Assembly: GCA_020249145.1 (NCBI GenBank)
Contig: JADCGF010000007.1
Coordinates: 62,001-126,000 of the forward strand
Origin: Roseomonas sp.
Lineage (GTDB): Bacteria > Pseudomonadota > Alphaproteobacteria > Acetobacterales > Acetobacteraceae
Length of the DNA stretch: 64,000 nucleotides
Direction: 5' to 3'
How positions within the stretch are numbered: the first letter of the stretch is position 1; each line of letters starts with the position of its first letter. The notes below the pieces were generated by a model. That model had not been told where the DNA came from, searched no databases, and saw only the letters and a program-made list of their open reading frames with translations. A program made the position numbers and the translations under genes. Below are positions 50,736 to 60,188 of the stretch, piece after piece.

Positions 50736-52670
50736 TTATCGCGGCCCCGCCGCTGCAGTTCCTTCCGGCGCATGGGCAAATTCCGGCACCAGACGCGCCA
50801 ATTGCTGAAGCGCAAGCCGCGCATTCCCTGCCCGCCCCGCTGCCGCCATTTCATCAATGGCGCGGCCTACCAAAGCGGAATCCGCCGTGCGCGGGGTTGC
50901 CACCAAAAGCCCAGGGAAAGCGGTTGGGCGGGGCGGTTCCTGGCCGTGAAACAATTCCTCATAAAGCCGCTCACCAGGGCGCAGCCCCGTGAAGCGGATT
51001 TCCACATCCTCATCCGGGCGCAGCCCGGCAAGCCGGATCATACGCCGCGCCAGATCCACAATCTTCACCGGCTGGCCCATATCCAGAACGAAGATACCGC
51101 CTTCGGCCAATTCCGGCGGCTGATCCTTGGCATCGGTGGTGCCGACGACACTCGCCTGCAAGACAAGCCCCACGGCTTCACGCACCGTCATGAAGTAGCG
51201 CCGCATATCGGGATGCGTGACGGTCAGCGGCCCACCGCGTTCCAATTGCCGACGAAACAGCGGCACCACACTGCCGGTCGAGCCCAACACATTGCCGAAG
51301 CGCACCGTGATGCAGCGCATCCCCGCGTGGCCATGACGCGCCTCACGATCCAAAGCCTGGCAATACATCTCAGCCAGGCGCTTTGAAGCACCCATCACCG
51401 ATGTCGGGTTCACGGCCTTGTCGGTAGAAATGAACACCATCGCCGCCGTACCGACAGAACGCGCCGCTTCCGCCACCACGCGCGTGCCAAACGCATTGGT
51501 GAGCACACCTTCCAGCGGATCATTTTCCACCATCGGCACATGCTTCAGCGCCGCCGCATGAAACACCAATTCCGGCTTGATTTCTTCAAACAGGCGCCTG
51601 ATCCGTGCCTCATCCCGCACATCGGCCAGCACCGCGCGGCGCGGCACATCCGGGTGTTTTTCGCGCAATTCCAGATCAATTTCATAAAGCAGGAATTCGC
51701 CGTGATCGAGCAAGACCAGCATCGAAGGCCCCAGCGCCGCGACCTGCCGCGCCAATTCGCCGCCAATCGTCCCGCCCGCGCCTGTCACCAGCACGCGCCT
51801 ACCTTGCACCAGCCGCGCCATGCCTTCGCGGTCGAGCGGCACTTGCGGGCGATCCAGCAAATCCTCAATCGAAACCGGGCGCAATTCCACACGGCGCGCG
51901 GCCTCACTCCCTGCCGGATCAAGCCGCGTTGGCGCGGGCGCACGGCGCAAAGGCACGCCATGGCGATCGGCGGCATCCAACAGCGCCTCCAGCGCCGGGC
52001 CTTCAATATCAGGGCCAGACAGCACAATCAGCCCAGGCAAGCGCCCTTCCGCGCGCAGCCGATCCAGCACCGCTTCCGCTTCTTCAACCGTGCCCAGGAT
52101 CAGATGCCCCTGCATGCGCCGCCCCGCCTGACGCGCCCGTAAGGACAGAATGCCAATCACCCGATACGGCGCGCGCCGATCACGTTCCAGCGCGCGAATG
52201 AAAAGATCAGTGCCGTCGGCAGCCCCCACCAGCAGCACCGCTTGCGCATCGGCGGCTGCCTCGCCAGCATGGCGCGTGGCCTGCACCAGGGCCAAAACCC
52301 GCGCGCCGATCAGCAGCGCGCCCAGCAGCAGGGCATGGATCAGCGGAAAGGCCGGGTTGGAAGGCTCCCACCCGCCGAGCATCTGCCCACCCAGCCAGAA
52401 CAGCAAAGCGCCGCCAAAAGCCGCGCCCGCAACAGCAAGTAAATCGCGCAAGCCGACAAAGCGCCAATATTGCTGCGGCAGCCGCAACACCGCGCCAGCC
52501 GCCAACAAGGTCAATACTGCCCCGGGCGCCGCCACCGCCCACCAGGCCCCGGATGGCCAATGGCGCGGCGCAATCGCCCAGACCGCCAGCATCAGCGCCA
52601 GCAGCGCAATCAGCCCATCAAGGGCCAGATTCAGCAGAATCCGATGGGAAGGACGACGTGTCACCGGCAT
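50736..52670 (-). CDS. CapD/WbpM-type nucleotide-sugar 4,6-dehydratase with membrane anchor
   Basis: 644 residues. Four N-terminal membrane helices (first 130 residues, LALDGLIALLALMLAVWAIA and so on), a CoA-binding-like Rossmann domain around 145-245 (VLLVGAADGTDLFIRALERD), then the catalytic SDR domain from about 293: VLVTGAGGTIGGELARQVAA, LADVRDEARIRRLFEEIKPE, HAAALKHVPMVENDPLEGVL, FISTDKAVNPTSVMGASKRL. The last motif carries the T-D-K and M-x-x-x-K variant of the family. Makes UDP-4-keto-6-deoxy-HexNAc, a precursor of diaminosugars or QuiNAc. Last gene of the leftward polysaccharide operon. Confidence 0.92.
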   Translation of the reverse strand: MPVTRRPSHRILLNLALDGLIALLALMLAVWAIAPRHWPSGAWWAVAAPGAVLTLLAAGAVLRLPQQYWRFVGLRDLLAVAGAAFGGALLFWLGGQMLGGWEPSNPAFPLIHALLLGALLIGARVLALVQATRHAGEAAADAQAVLLVGAADGTDLFIRALERDRRAPYRVIGILSLRARQAGRRMQGHLILGTVEEAEAVLDRLRAEGRLPGLIVLSGPDIEGPALEALLDAADRHGVPLRRAPAPTRLDPAGSEAARRVELRPVSIEDLLDRPQVPLDREGMARLVQGRRVLVTGAGGTIGGELARQVAALGPSMLVLLDHGEFLLYEIDLELREKHPDVPRRAVLADVRDEARIRRLFEEIKPELVFHAAALKHVPMVENDPLEGVLTNAFGTRVVAEAARSVGTAAMVFISTDKAVNPTSVMGASKRLAEMYCQALDREARHGHAGMRCITVRFGNVLGSTGSVVPLFRRQLERGGPLTVTHPDMRRYFMTVREAVGLVLQASVVGTTDAKDQPPELAEGGIFVLDMGQPVKIVDLARRMIRLAGLRPDEDVEIRFTGLRPGERLYEELFHGQEPPRPTAFPGLLVATPRTADSALVGRAIDEMAAAGRAGNARLALQQLARLVPEFAHAPEGTAAAGPR

Positions 52671-52704
52671 TTCCTAGCCCAGAATCTCCCGGGGTGGAAT
52701 CGCT

Positions 52705-53886
52705 TCACGCCACGCGGGCGTTTTGGCGCGGCATGAAACCCGTGAGGCGACCATAAAGCGCCACAAGCCGCTGTGCTTCCCCCGCCCAGGAAAACTGCGC
52801 CAAAGCCGCTTCCCGGCCCGCTTGACCCAGCACCGCGCGGCGCATCGGGTTCGCCATGCGCTGCACTTCCTCAGCAATGGCGGCGGGATTGGCCGTATCT
52901 ACCAGGGCGCCGCAGCCGGCCGCTTCGATCACCGCCGCAACCTCCTCGGCCTCCGTGGGCGCAATCACGGGCAGGCCGGCCAGCATGGCGTCGAACAGCT
53001 TATGCGGCAGGGCAAGGCGGTGATTCTCCGCCCCAGGCTGAAACAGGATCAACGCGATATCGCAGCGCGCTGCTGCCTCCAACGCCGCCTCATGCGGCAG
53101 CCAGCCCAAGGAAGTGATCCGCGCCGTAAGGCCAAGTGCCTCCGCCCGCGCCCAGAAATCAGCCTCACTGTCATCGGTGAAGCGGCCAATCAGGCAAAGC
53201 CGCGTCTCAGGTGGGCAAAGCGCCAGCGCTTCCAGCATATGCAGCGCGCCTCGCGCAAGACTGAGCGCGCCCAGATGCACCAGCGTCACCGGTCCCGGCG
53301 CATGGGCGCGCGGCAGCACATCGCCAAGCGCGTAATTGCGCAGCTTCACCACCCGCGCTTCCCCGCCAAAGGGCGCTTCCAGCCCATCCTTCGCGACCAC
53401 CACCGCATCGGCAGCGCGCCCCATTACCCGGCAGGCAAAATACAGGCAGCTGCGCAAAACTGGCCGCAGCAAGGCCGGCGCCCTGCCATCCAGCCGCGAC
53501 GGGTAATGTTCATGCACATCCAGAATGATGCGCGCACGGGTCCACCAGCCCGCCAGCAGCGCCGCCGCCCAGGCATCAGGTTCCGAGGCATGGATCACCC
53601 CCGCCCGCCGCTTCGCAGCAATCATGGCAAGGCGCGGAATGCCAAGCAGCCGGCGCCAGGCGCCGCGCCGCGCGGGGAAGGTGCTGATCGCGACGCCACC
53701 CACCATCGCGGGCGCCACGCGTGAAGCTGATTCAGGGCATAGATGCGTGACCGCATAGCCAGCCTCCGCCAGGCTCGCACCCTCTTTCATCACCACCCGA
53801 ATATCGTCAGGCGGATGTGCGGCGGAAAGCAAAAGCACTCCCGGCGGCGCAAGCAAAACCGGGATCAGGCCACCATCGCGCGGCAT
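52705..53886 (-). CDS. GT4-type glycosyltransferase
   Basis: 393 residues. GT-B fold: GVLLLSAAHPPDDIRVVMKE, ASLAEAGYAVTHLCPESASR, GVIHASEPDAWAAALLAGWW, LDVHEHYPSR (acceptor domain), then VTLVHLGALSLARGALHMLE, ITSLGWLPHEAALEAAARCD and LPHKLFDAMLAGLPVIAPTE with the sugar-nucleotide Glu region. Its start overlaps the end of the WecB gene by 22 bases. It would add one residue of the repeat unit; donor not readable. Confidence 0.85.
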   Translation of the reverse strand: MPRDGGLIPVLLAPPGVLLLSAAHPPDDIRVVMKEGASLAEAGYAVTHLCPESASRVAPAMVGGVAISTFPARRGAWRRLLGIPRLAMIAAKRRAGVIHASEPDAWAAALLAGWWTRARIILDVHEHYPSRLDGRAPALLRPVLRSCLYFACRVMGRAADAVVVAKDGLEAPFGGEARVVKLRNYALGDVLPRAHAPGPVTLVHLGALSLARGALHMLEALALCPPETRLCLIGRFTDDSEADFWARAEALGLTARITSLGWLPHEAALEAAARCDIALILFQPGAENHRLALPHKLFDAMLAGLPVIAPTEAEEVAAVIEAAGCGALVDTANPAAIAEEVQRMANPMRRAVLGQAGREAALAQFSWAGEAQRLVALYGRLTGFMPRQNARVA

Positions 53887-54971
53887 TCCTCACCTTCCAG
53901 CAATGCCTGCAAATGCTCTCGCATGCGAAGCCCCGCCCGCCCATCCCAAAGGGGAATGGGGCGCATGGGCCGCGCTGCGGTGCTCAGAATCTCCGCCACA
54001 CGCTGCGGCAATTCCTCGGGCGAGGTCAGCCTATTCATCCCGGCCGTAATGGTCACCGGGCGTTCGGTGGCGGCGCGCAGTGTCAGGCAGGGCAGGCCAA
54101 GGGCCGTCGCTTCTTCCTGCACACCGCCGCTATCGGTCGCCACAAGGCGCGCGCGGCACAGCAAGGAAAGGAATTCAAGGTACCCAAGCGGCGGCGTGAT
54201 CCGCACCCCGAAAGGCGGCACAAAGCCAAAGGATTTGATCTGCGCCGCCGCGCGCGGATGGATGGGCCAAACCAGCGGCAGATACCGTGCGGCGGCCGTA
54301 AGCGCATCAAGCAGCGCAATCAATCGCTCAGGCTTGTCCACATTGCCGGCGCGATGCAGCGTCACCACGCCATAACCACCGCGCGTGAGGCCGCGCGGCA
54401 GGCGTTTCGCGCGCGCCGCCGCCAAATGGCGCAGCTGCGTATCCACCATGGCATTGCCCACGGCCCGCACTGCCGCCTCTGCATGGCCTTCCTGACGGAG
54501 CCGCACCGCCGTCGCCTCATCCGGCGCCCAGAGGAAATCGGAGATTGCATCAATGGCGCGGCGATTGATCTCTTCCGGCAAATCACGCTCGCCCGATCGT
54601 AACCCGGCCTCCAGATGGATAACCCGAATACCAAGCTTCCGTGCGGCAAGTGCAGCCGCCAGCGCGCCATCCACATCGCCCGCCACCACCACCGCAGCGG
54701 GTCGGCGCGCTTTCCAGGCGGTTTCGCAGGCGATCATCGAACGCCCGGTCAGCACCGCATGGCTGCCGCCCGAAATGCCAAGCGCAATATCGGGCGCGGG
54801 CAGACCCAGATCGGCGAAATGGACGCCGAACATGGCCGGGTCCTCATGCTGGCCAGTATGCACCAGCACGGGTTTGCAGAATTCCGGCCCCTCTGCCAGC
54901 GCATGCCAAAGCGCGGCGAGTTTCGGCAAATTGGGCCTTGCGGCCGCAACAAGATGGAGCTCGGGCAGCAT
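53865..54971 (-). CDS. wecB: UDP-N-acetylglucosamine 2-epimerase (non-hydrolysing)
   Basis: 368 residues. Catalytic residues by motif: Asp in VVVAGDVDGALAAALAARKL, Glu in VIHLEAGLRSGERDLPEEIN (both the EAGLR and the PEEINR acids), and His in VVTLHRAGNVDKPERLIALL. DSGGVQEEATALGLPCLTLR and RPVTITAGMNRL finish the UDP-binding site. The opening LVAAARPNLPKLAALWHAL departs from the common GTRPE. Makes UDP-ManNAc for the polysaccharide. It begins 2 bases after the stop of the glycosyltransferase upstream. Confidence 0.9.
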   Translation of the reverse strand: MLPELHLVAAARPNLPKLAALWHALAEGPEFCKPVLVHTGQHEDPAMFGVHFADLGLPAPDIALGISGGSHAVLTGRSMIACETAWKARRPAAVVVAGDVDGALAAALAARKLGIRVIHLEAGLRSGERDLPEEINRRAIDAISDFLWAPDEATAVRLRQEGHAEAAVRAVGNAMVDTQLRHLAAARAKRLPRGLTRGGYGVVTLHRAGNVDKPERLIALLDALTAAARYLPLVWPIHPRAAAQIKSFGFVPPFGVRITPPLGYLEFLSLLCRARLVATDSGGVQEEATALGLPCLTLRAATERPVTITAGMNRLTSPEELPQRVAEILSTAARPMRPIPLWDGRAGLRMREHLQALLEGEECRAMVA

Positions 54972-54973
54972 GG

Positions 54974-56233
54974 TCAGCGCCTTCCTGAAACGGCTAAGCG
55001 ATTTGGGGTTGAGTGTCCTTGTGCAGGCGCGGGGATTGCCTCGACCAGTGCCGCGAAGCGTGCCGCAAGCAGGCGGCGATCATGCTGGCGCACGGCAAGG
55101 CTGCGCGCCGCCGCCCCCATCGCCGCGCGGCGCGCGGGGTCTTCCACCAGGCTGGTCAACGCAGCGGCCAAGCCCGCCGAGTCGCCAGGCGGCACGGCGA
55201 TGCCGCAGCCGCCATCCGCCAATAGCCGTGCGGCCTGACCAGGCGCGGTGCTGATCACGGGCAGCCCCGCGGCCAAGCCATCCATCAGCTTATTGGGGGC
55301 GGTCCATTCGGCGAAGGCCGGGAAATCGGCCAGGATATGCAAAGCGATTTGGCTGCCCGCGAAAAGCCGCGCCATATCGCGCTTGGGCATAGGCGGCAGG
55401 AAAGTCAGATTGGGCAGGCCCGCTGCCTGCTGGATCAGGGCGGTTTTCTCAGCACCTTCACCCACCAGCAGAATGCGGAGCCGGGCCTCGCCCCTGGCGG
55501 CCAAAAGCCGCGCGGCTTCCACCACCACGCCAAGACCATTCGCCTTGCCATGCGCGCCGGCATAAAGCGCCAGCACTTCCCAGGGGGCGGCCTCGGGCGG
55601 ACGCCAGGGCGCGATATGGGGCCCAAAAAGGTCCAGGTCACATCCATTGCCAATCACTTGCACCCGCGCCGGATCGGCGCCGCGCGCGAGGGCTGTCTCC
55701 GCCATGCCTTCCGATAATGCGACCACCGCCGCCGCATGGCGGCAGGCGAGATTGGCCAGAGTATCAAATACGGGGACCAGCGGCACCGGCAGCACGCCCA
55801 TGGCGCGTGGCAATTCCGGCCAGGGGTCGCGGATTTCAAAAATGAAGGGAATGCCGCGCAAACCCTTGGCCAGAAGCGCCGGCAAAGCCACCGTCAGCGG
55901 GGTTGAGGATGCGGTAATCAGATCAGGCTTCACCCGCAACGCAAGGCGCGTTGCGGCCGCCGCATAGCGCAGAAACGCCGCGCCACGGGCCGCAACACCC
56001 ATCGCATTGGCGTAAGGGATATCGAATTCCACCACCTGGAAGCATGCCACGCGGCCTTCTCGCCTGCCTCTCCGAAAGGCGCCGCTGAGCCCGGTTTCAG
56101 CACCCTGATAGCCCCCTGTCGCCAGCGTCACGCGATGGCCACGCGCGGCAAGGCTGCGGGCGAAGGCGAAGCTCCGTGTTGCGGTGCTGCCCTCGGGCGT
56201 GCTGAAATGCTGATGCAAGTAAAGGATGTGCAT
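54974..56233 (-). CDS. WcaI-like GT4 glycosyltransferase
   Basis: 419 residues from ATG 56233; the ORF extends to 56320 but the homologous start is MHILYLHQHFSTPEGSTATR. Other blocks: FAFARSLAARGHRVTLATGG, VKPDLITASSTPLTVALPAL, GIPFIFEIRDPWPELPRAMG, VVALSEGMAETALARGADPA, VIGNGCDLDLFGPH and NKLMDGLAAGLPVISTAPGQ. This arrangement is common in colanic-acid/exopolysaccharide WcaI and WbuB (fucosaminyl) transferases. In the operon between wecB and the aminotransferase gene. Confidence 0.87.
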   Translation of the reverse strand: MHILYLHQHFSTPEGSTATRSFAFARSLAARGHRVTLATGGYQGAETGLSGAFRRGRREGRVACFQVVEFDIPYANAMGVAARGAAFLRYAAAATRLALRVKPDLITASSTPLTVALPALLAKGLRGIPFIFEIRDPWPELPRAMGVLPVPLVPVFDTLANLACRHAAAVVALSEGMAETALARGADPARVQVIGNGCDLDLFGPHIAPWRPPEAAPWEVLALYAGAHGKANGLGVVVEAARLLAARGEARLRILLVGEGAEKTALIQQAAGLPNLTFLPPMPKRDMARLFAGSQIALHILADFPAFAEWTAPNKLMDGLAAGLPVISTAPGQAARLLADGGCGIAVPPGDSAGLAAALTSLVEDPARRAAMGAAARSLAVRQHDRRLLAARFAALVEAIPAPAQGHSTPNRLAVSGRR

Positions 56234-56238
56234 GGAAC

Positions 56239-57429
56239 TCAGCCGCGTGCTGCGGCGCGGATGGCGCGAATGACGCGGTGCTGCGCGTCCTGCTCCAAGC
56301 CGCTGCCGGATGGCAGGCAAAGCCCGCGCGCAAAAAGCGCTTCCGCCACCGACCCGCCGATGCAGCGCGCGTCACGAAACACAGGTTGCATATGCAAGGG
56401 CTTGAAGGCCGGGCGGGTTTCAATGCCCTCGGCGGCCAAAACGCGCCGCAGGCCATCGGCGTCCATGCCGAAGCCGGCTGGGTCAATCAGCATGGCGGAA
56501 AGCCAGCGCGATGCCCTGCCCCAAGGGGCTTCGGGCATGAAGGAAATGCCCGGCAAATCCTCCAGCCCTTCCTGGTAGCGCGCGAAGATCGCCCGACGCT
56601 GCGCTACGCGCTCGCCAAGTTTCGCCAATTGCGCGAACCCCACCGCCGCCATCAGGGACGACATGCCAAAGGAATAGCCTGTGCTGGTATGCTCATAATG
56701 CGGCGCAGGGGATCTGGCCTGATCGGCGAGGGTGCGGGCATGAGCGATCAGCCCTGGATCATCGGAAGCCAATGCCCCGCCCCCGCCAGCGGTGATGATC
56801 TTATTGCCATTAAAGGAAAAAGCCGCGAGCTGCGCCCCGCGCCCAGCCGGCAAGCCGGATTGAGAGGCACCCAGCCCCTCCGCGCTATCGGATATCAGCG
56901 CCACACCATATCCAGCGCAAAGCGACGCAATGGCCCGCAACGCGGCACATTGGCCATAAATATCCACCGCCACCACCGCCTTGGGCAGCCTGCTCTGCCG
57001 CGCGGCCTGCCAAAGCTCCGCAGCCAGTAACGCCGGGTCAAGCGTCCAGCTCTCGGGGCAGACATCCAGGAAGCGAGGTCGCGCGCCCATCTGCACTGCC
57101 GGCGCCACGGAAGCGATGAAGGTGAAGCTTGGCACCCAAACCTCATCCCCCGGGCCGATGTCCAGCACGCGAAATGCCAGCGTCAGCGCCGCCGTGCCGG
57201 AAGCAACCGCCAGCACATGGGCAAAGCCGGTGGCCTCGGCAAAGGCGGCTTCAAAGGCGCGTGGTGCGGGGCCGGCAGGGGCAAGCCAGCCCGAGGCAAG
57301 GCTCGCTTCCAGCACAGCTATCTCCCGCCCAGTCAAATGGGGGGGCGACAGCAGGATGGGGGCGGACAAATCCCGCGCTGGCAGGGGGGGCGGGGGCAGT
57401 AGGCGGGCCGTTTGGGCGGCGGAGAGCAT
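56239..57429 (-). CDS. DegT/DnrJ/EryC1/StrS-family sugar aminotransferase
   Basis: 396 residues from ATG 57429 (AAGGGG 8 bases upstream); GTG 57438, in a GTGA overlap with the sugar-transferase stop, is the alternative. PLP fold: HLTGREIAVLEASLASGWLA, VLAVASGTAALTLAFRVLDI, DEVWVPSFTFIASVAPAVQM, ISDSAEGLGASQSG and the Schiff-base Lys in FSFNGNKIITAGGGGALASD. It aminates a 4-keto-6-deoxy nucleotide sugar, presumably the product of the CapD-type dehydratase, giving a 4-amino sugar as in bacillosamine routes. Confidence 0.92.
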   Translation of the reverse strand: MLSAAQTARLLPPPPLPARDLSAPILLSPPHLTGREIAVLEASLASGWLAPAGPAPRAFEAAFAEATGFAHVLAVASGTAALTLAFRVLDIGPGDEVWVPSFTFIASVAPAVQMGARPRFLDVCPESWTLDPALLAAELWQAARQSRLPKAVVAVDIYGQCAALRAIASLCAGYGVALISDSAEGLGASQSGLPAGRGAQLAAFSFNGNKIITAGGGGALASDDPGLIAHARTLADQARSPAPHYEHTSTGYSFGMSSLMAAVGFAQLAKLGERVAQRRAIFARYQEGLEDLPGISFMPEAPWGRASRWLSAMLIDPAGFGMDADGLRRVLAAEGIETRPAFKPLHMQPVFRDARCIGGSVAEALFARGLCLPSGSGLEQDAQHRVIRAIRAAARG

Positions 57430-57434
57430 GGCAA

Positions 57435-58064
57435 TCACCCCTTGCCCCCGACCATGACCGGCGCCGCACCAAGGGGCAGGCTTTCATCAAGCCTCGCCGA
57501 GGTTGCATGGCCAGGCATGGTCGCGCCATGGCCGCGCAGCAGAAGCACGCCGCAGGCCAAGGCGAGTTTCATATCTGTTGTAAATTCAGGGACCTGCCGC
57601 GCATATTGGACATCACAAGCAAGCCGTTGCGCCCAAGGCACGGCATTGCGCCCGCGCGCTTGGGCCAGGCCAAACAGGCCGGGCCTGATCCTGAGCCGCT
57701 CAGCCTCCGCCGCGCTGAACAAGGGCGTATAGTCACAAGGCAAGGGGCGCGGCCCCACCAGGCTCATCTCACCGCGCAAGACATTGATCATTTGCGGCAA
57801 TTCATCCAGCCCACTGGCCCGCAGCCAGCGCCCGAAGCCATTCAGCCGCACCGCATCCGGCGCCGCGCCTTCGCGCATGGTGCGGAATTTCAGCAATGTG
57901 AAGGGCGCGCCATGCCGCCCGGCGCGGCGCTGGCGAAACAGGATGGGCCGGCCCAAGCCGAGGAGCACCGCAAGCGCCAAAAGCGCCAGGACCGGGGCGC
58001 CCAGAACCAGCACCAGCGCTGCCACGCTGCGATCAAGCGCAGCCTTACCCCAAAGCGCGTACAT
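57435..58064 (-). CDS. Initiating undecaprenyl-phosphate sugar phosphotransferase
   Basis: 209 residues from ATG 58064; ORF extends further upstream into the membrane-protein gene. Bacterial sugar transferase domain: one hydrophobic helix (ALVLVLGAPVLALLALAVLL), RPILFRQRRAGRHGAPFTLL, KFRTMREG, GRWLRASGLDELPQMINVLR, GEMSLVGPRPLPCDYTPLF and LRIRPGLFGLAQARGRN. The short, PglC-like form lacks extra N-terminal spans and probably acts on a diaminosugar or similar. It starts glycan assembly on lipid carrier. Overlaps the upstream polymerase gene by 20 bases. Confidence 0.93.
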   Translation of the reverse strand: MYALWGKAALDRSVAALVLVLGAPVLALLALAVLLGLGRPILFRQRRAGRHGAPFTLLKFRTMREGAAPDAVRLNGFGRWLRASGLDELPQMINVLRGEMSLVGPRPLPCDYTPLFSAAEAERLRIRPGLFGLAQARGRNAVPWAQRLACDVQYARQVPEFTTDMKLALACGVLLLRGHGATMPGHATSARLDESLPLGAAPVMVGGKG

Positions 58065-59310
58065 GCCCTGCCCCCCTGATCGGCGCCCGCGCCGTGACCC
58101 CAATCCCAAGTGCAAGCCCCAGCGCCAGCCAGGCCATCCGATTGCCGAGATCGGTCGAGACCTGCAGCGTCACTGCCATCGGCAGGCACAACATCAAAAG
58201 CCGCGCCACCCGCCAGGATGGCGTTGTTCTGCCAAGCCGCCAGAATACGTAAGCCGCGCCGCCAAAGGCGATCAGCCAAAGGGCAAAACCGGGCAGCCCG
58301 ACCTCGGCAAGCGCCTCGATGCCAAGATTATGGGGGTGCCGCCCGCGCCATTCGCCAAACCCTGCCGCCAGGCTGAAGCCCCCGGTGCCAAGGCCAAAGG
58401 GCATGGTTTGGCCGGCGAGGCGCAAGGCCTCCTCCCACAAGGGTCCTCGGCCGGAGCTTTCCAGCATATTCGGCGCAAGAATACGTTCCAAGGTATGGAG
58501 GGTTCGGCTGGGTTCGCCCCCCAGGAACACCAACGCAGCACCAGCAAGGCCAAGCGAAGCGAGCAACCAGAGAGCGGCCAGCCCAGGTTTTCGTTGCCGA
58601 AGCAGGACCAGCACCGGCCCGGAAGCCAGGCAAAGCGCCAGCGCCACCAGCGCCGCGCGCCCGCCGGGCAGCAGGGCACCGACCGCCAGGGCCAGGGCCG
58701 CCCCCAGCCACAGAAGCCCAGGTAATGCTCCGCGCGCTTCCGCCCATTGCACCGCGGCCAAAGCCGCCGCTGTTGCAATGGCGAGCCCCGTGACCTGATA
58801 GGCGATGCGCCATTTCTCCGGATCGGCGCCGGGCAGGCCACCCCGCACAACGCTGCCCCCCGCCAGATTGACCGCAAGACTTGCCGCGACCGCTGCCCCC
58901 GCGCCGATGATGCCGGCGCAAAAACCGCGCAAGGCGGCCTCATCCCCCGCCACCACCAGCCCGGCCAGCAGCATGATCGGCCCAAACAGGATGATTTCAG
59001 GCAGCTTGGCCGCCAATACGGCGCCTGAAGCAGACCAGCACCCGGCCAGAACAAGCCAAAGCCAAAGCGCCCCAATCGCCGCAAGCGGCAGGCCGATTTC
59101 GGGCGAGATCACCCAGGCCCGTGTCAGGGCACAAAGCATGAGCATGGGCAGCGCTATTGCTGCCATGAATATCGTAAAATCAATGGGTAACCCGCCGATC
59201 AGGGGGATGGATTTCAAGGCCCCAGCCAAATGCAATAGCGCCGAGGCGGCGCCGCTGAGCCAGGCCAGCCCATCCAGGGGCGGCGTTGCCGCCCCGCGCG
59301 CCGCCGGCAC
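58045..59310 (-). CDS. O-antigen ligase/Wzy-polymerase-like membrane protein
   Basis: 421 residues from GTG 59310, two bases after the Wzz-like gene's stop and preceded by AGGGGGATTGAGG; the ORF start at 59430 lies within that gene. Ten or more hydrophobic segments. The Wzy_C-type loop is RHPHNLGIEALAEVGLPGFA, with the conserved His-x-x-N-x-x-x-E and G-L-x-G. LLPGGRAALVALALCLASGP carries the other conserved Arg. It polymerises or ligates repeat units in the membrane; ligase versus polymerase cannot be separated by sequence, but the locus suggests polymerase. Confidence 0.82.
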   Translation of the reverse strand: MPAARGAATPPLDGLAWLSGAASALLHLAGALKSIPLIGGLPIDFTIFMAAIALPMLMLCALTRAWVISPEIGLPLAAIGALWLWLVLAGCWSASGAVLAAKLPEIILFGPIMLLAGLVVAGDEAALRGFCAGIIGAGAAVAASLAVNLAGGSVVRGGLPGADPEKWRIAYQVTGLAIATAAALAAVQWAEARGALPGLLWLGAALALAVGALLPGGRAALVALALCLASGPVLVLLRQRKPGLAALWLLASLGLAGAALVFLGGEPSRTLHTLERILAPNMLESSGRGPLWEEALRLAGQTMPFGLGTGGFSLAAGFGEWRGRHPHNLGIEALAEVGLPGFALWLIAFGGAAYVFWRLGRTTPSWRVARLLMLCLPMAVTLQVSTDLGNRMAWLALGLALGIGVTARAPIRGAGHVRALG

Positions 59311-59312
59311 CC

Positions 59313-60188
59313 TCAATCCCCCTGCATGGCGGGGCTGCGCGTCACCAGCGCGGCATCGCGGAAGGCGCTTCGCGCCAGCAGCAGCCCCGCCGCCCCCATC
59401 AGCACAGCAAGCGGCACCACCAGCAGCCAAAGCCCGAGCAAAAGCGGCCGATTGGGGCGGGAGGCGCGGGCTTCCACCATCGGTGCCGCGATCAGCCGTG
59501 CCGCCACAGCCTCATCCGCCGCCACCACCAGCCCGGCGCGTTGCTGCTGCGCCAAAAGATCGTAAAGGCTGTTGCGAAGAAAAACATCGCTTTCGCCGGA
59601 TAGCCGCGCCTCCAAGGCCGCGACCCGGCGCGCGGCCTGATCGGCAAGGTCCGCACGCACCTTGGCCTCGGCAAAACGGTGCAGGCTGATCAGGGCTTGC
59701 AGCGCCAAAGCAGGATCGGCGTGGATTAATTCAAGGCTCCAGGTAATGCTGCCAAGATTCTGATTTACTGACAAATATCGTTCAACCCATGCCAGCACAT
59801 CATCCGCATCCAGCGCACGATTGAAGCCCAATGAGGCCAACAGCCAAGCAAGCGGAGAGGCCTGCCGCCGCTGTTCCATCGCCTGCAACAAACCGGTTTC
59901 GTTGGTGAGCATGCGCGCCGCCTCGGGCGAGCGCAGCGCGGCCAGATAGACGGCGAAATTGCCGCCGGGACGCGTATCAAGCCCCTGACCCAGGGAAAGG
60001 GGATGCGCCGATAGCAGGGACGAAATGGCGAAGGCCGTGGTTTCCGCCGGCGCCACCTGGGCGCGCGCCACATGGCCGCGCGGCCAAAGCAGGATCGCCG
60101 CCGCGCCCCCCACCCAAAGCAGCAGCAGGATCAGCGCCAGCCTGGCACGCCAAGCCCAAAGCCCCATCAGCAGCAGCGGCAGCGGCAT
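59313..60188 (-). CDS. Wzz/chain-length-determinant-like inner-membrane protein
   Basis: 291 residues from ATG 60188 (TGATG with the heparinase stop); the longer start at 60308 lies within that gene. Two membrane helices, ARLALILLLLWVGGAAAILL near the N-terminus and LLLGLWLLVVPLAVLMGAAG near the C-terminus, flank a periplasmic helical domain with KVRADLADQAARRVAALEAR, LARSAFRD at the end. That topology is typical of capsule export proteins of the KpsE/CtrB type or Wzz. No tyrosine-kinase domain is attached. Probably bridges to the SLBB export protein coded divergently. Confidence 0.75.
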   Translation of the reverse strand: MPLPLLLMGLWAWRARLALILLLLWVGGAAAILLWPRGHVARAQVAPAETTAFAISSLLSAHPLSLGQGLDTRPGGNFAVYLAALRSPEAARMLTNETGLLQAMEQRRQASPLAWLLASLGFNRALDADDVLAWVERYLSVNQNLGSITWSLELIHADPALALQALISLHRFAEAKVRADLADQAARRVAALEARLSGESDVFLRNSLYDLLAQQQRAGLVVAADEAVAARLIAAPMVEARASRPNRPLLLGLWLLVVPLAVLMGAAGLLLARSAFRDAALVTRSPAMQGD